From assembly GCA_900549675.1 (NCBI GenBank), contig URPG01000129.1, positions 1-6,216 on the forward strand: a DNA stretch of 6,216 nt. Direction: 5' to 3'. Positions 6,113 through 6,216 of the stretch are shown here, in pieces. A program made the translations under genes and the position numbers. The DNA is from an uncultured Oscillospiraceae bacterium (GTDB lineage Bacteria; Bacillota; Clostridia; Oscillospirales; Acutalibacteraceae). Under the pieces are notes generated by a model. The model did no database searches and had not been told where the DNA came from. It was given only the letters and a program-made list of their open reading frames with translations. Within the stretch, counting starts at the first letter, position 1. Each line of letters begins with the position of its first letter.

Positions 6113-6216
6113 GTACACCACACAGGAAGTAATTGGATATCTCATCGAGGATAATGGGATTACTATGGAACAATTCTTTCTGTCTGATACTTTTGGCAAA
6201 GTTTGTTTTTGTTGGA
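6084..6216 (+). CDS. Small hypothetical protein downstream of DUF3990, cut by window edge
   Basis: An ATG at 6084 opens a frame that stays open to the right edge (44 codons), overlapping the end of the DUF3990 frame by 29 bases. It starts MTNQQQEMIEYTTQEVIGYL and continues IEDNGITMEQFFLSDTFGK. This resembles the small acidic helical proteins (often with a later ETGLY-type motif) that I recall following DUF3990 genes in Clostridia. The last visible residues, VCFCW, do not fit that pattern, so the gene may be degenerate or diverged. GTAGGTG at 6071-6077 may serve as a weak Shine-Dalgarno site; translational coupling to the upstream frame is otherwise likely. Function unknown. Confidence 0.45.
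   Translation, partial: MTNQQQEMIEYTTQEVIGYLIEDNGITMEQFFLSDTFGKVCFCW

Noticed and set aside
1..6216. CRISPR array, tRNA or insertion-sequence terminal repeats
   Set aside because: No regularly spaced repeats, no tRNA-like fold and no paired terminal inverted repeats with a transposase could be found by eye on either strand.

Overview
The window looks like an accessory, partly decayed stretch of a low-to-moderate GC Firmicutes (Clostridia) chromosome, most like gut Lachnospiraceae or Oscillospiraceae. The grounds are purine-rich Shine-Dalgarno sites, TTGACA/TATAAT-type promoters, and protein types (clostridial HipA-like kinases, DUF3990 proteins, small metallophosphoesterases) familiar from those genomes. 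No ribosomal, tRNA or core metabolic gene is present, so the assignment rests on protein style only.

Layout: (1) 1-410, minus strand: 5' part of a gene joining an XRE-type helix-turn-helix to the N-terminal region of a HipA-like protein; it runs off the left edge. A palindromic operator candidate overlaps its promoter. (2) 411-1136: no intact gene. It holds a possible minus-strand gene tail (484-577), a truncated and frameshifted aldo/keto reductase (578-881), a possible minus-strand fragment (882-992) and the promoter of the next gene. (3) 1137-3890, plus strand: an intact 917-aa superfamily 1 helicase with a C-terminal DUF2726/Vsr-like nuclease domain, the largest gene and the best defence candidate. 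(4) 4020-4158: remnant of a metallophosphoesterase. (5) 4222-5751, minus strand: an intact 509-aa HipA-family kinase with its own promoter and terminator and an extra N-terminal module. (6) 5813-6216, plus strand: the C-terminal half of a DUF3990 protein, overlapped by the start of a small gene cut by the right edge.

How the parts relate: no multi-gene operon joins the intact genes. The helicase-nuclease and the second HipA-like gene converge on the decayed phosphoesterase, and each has its own promoter. The pattern fits a defence/toxin-type hotspot in which cargo arrived repeatedly and older cargo was truncated. The most notable parallel is that both HipA-like genes have an extra N-terminal module fused in frame, and both keep a Shine-Dalgarno-plus-ATG exactly where the HipA core begins, so each could make a full-length fusion and a shorter HipA core.
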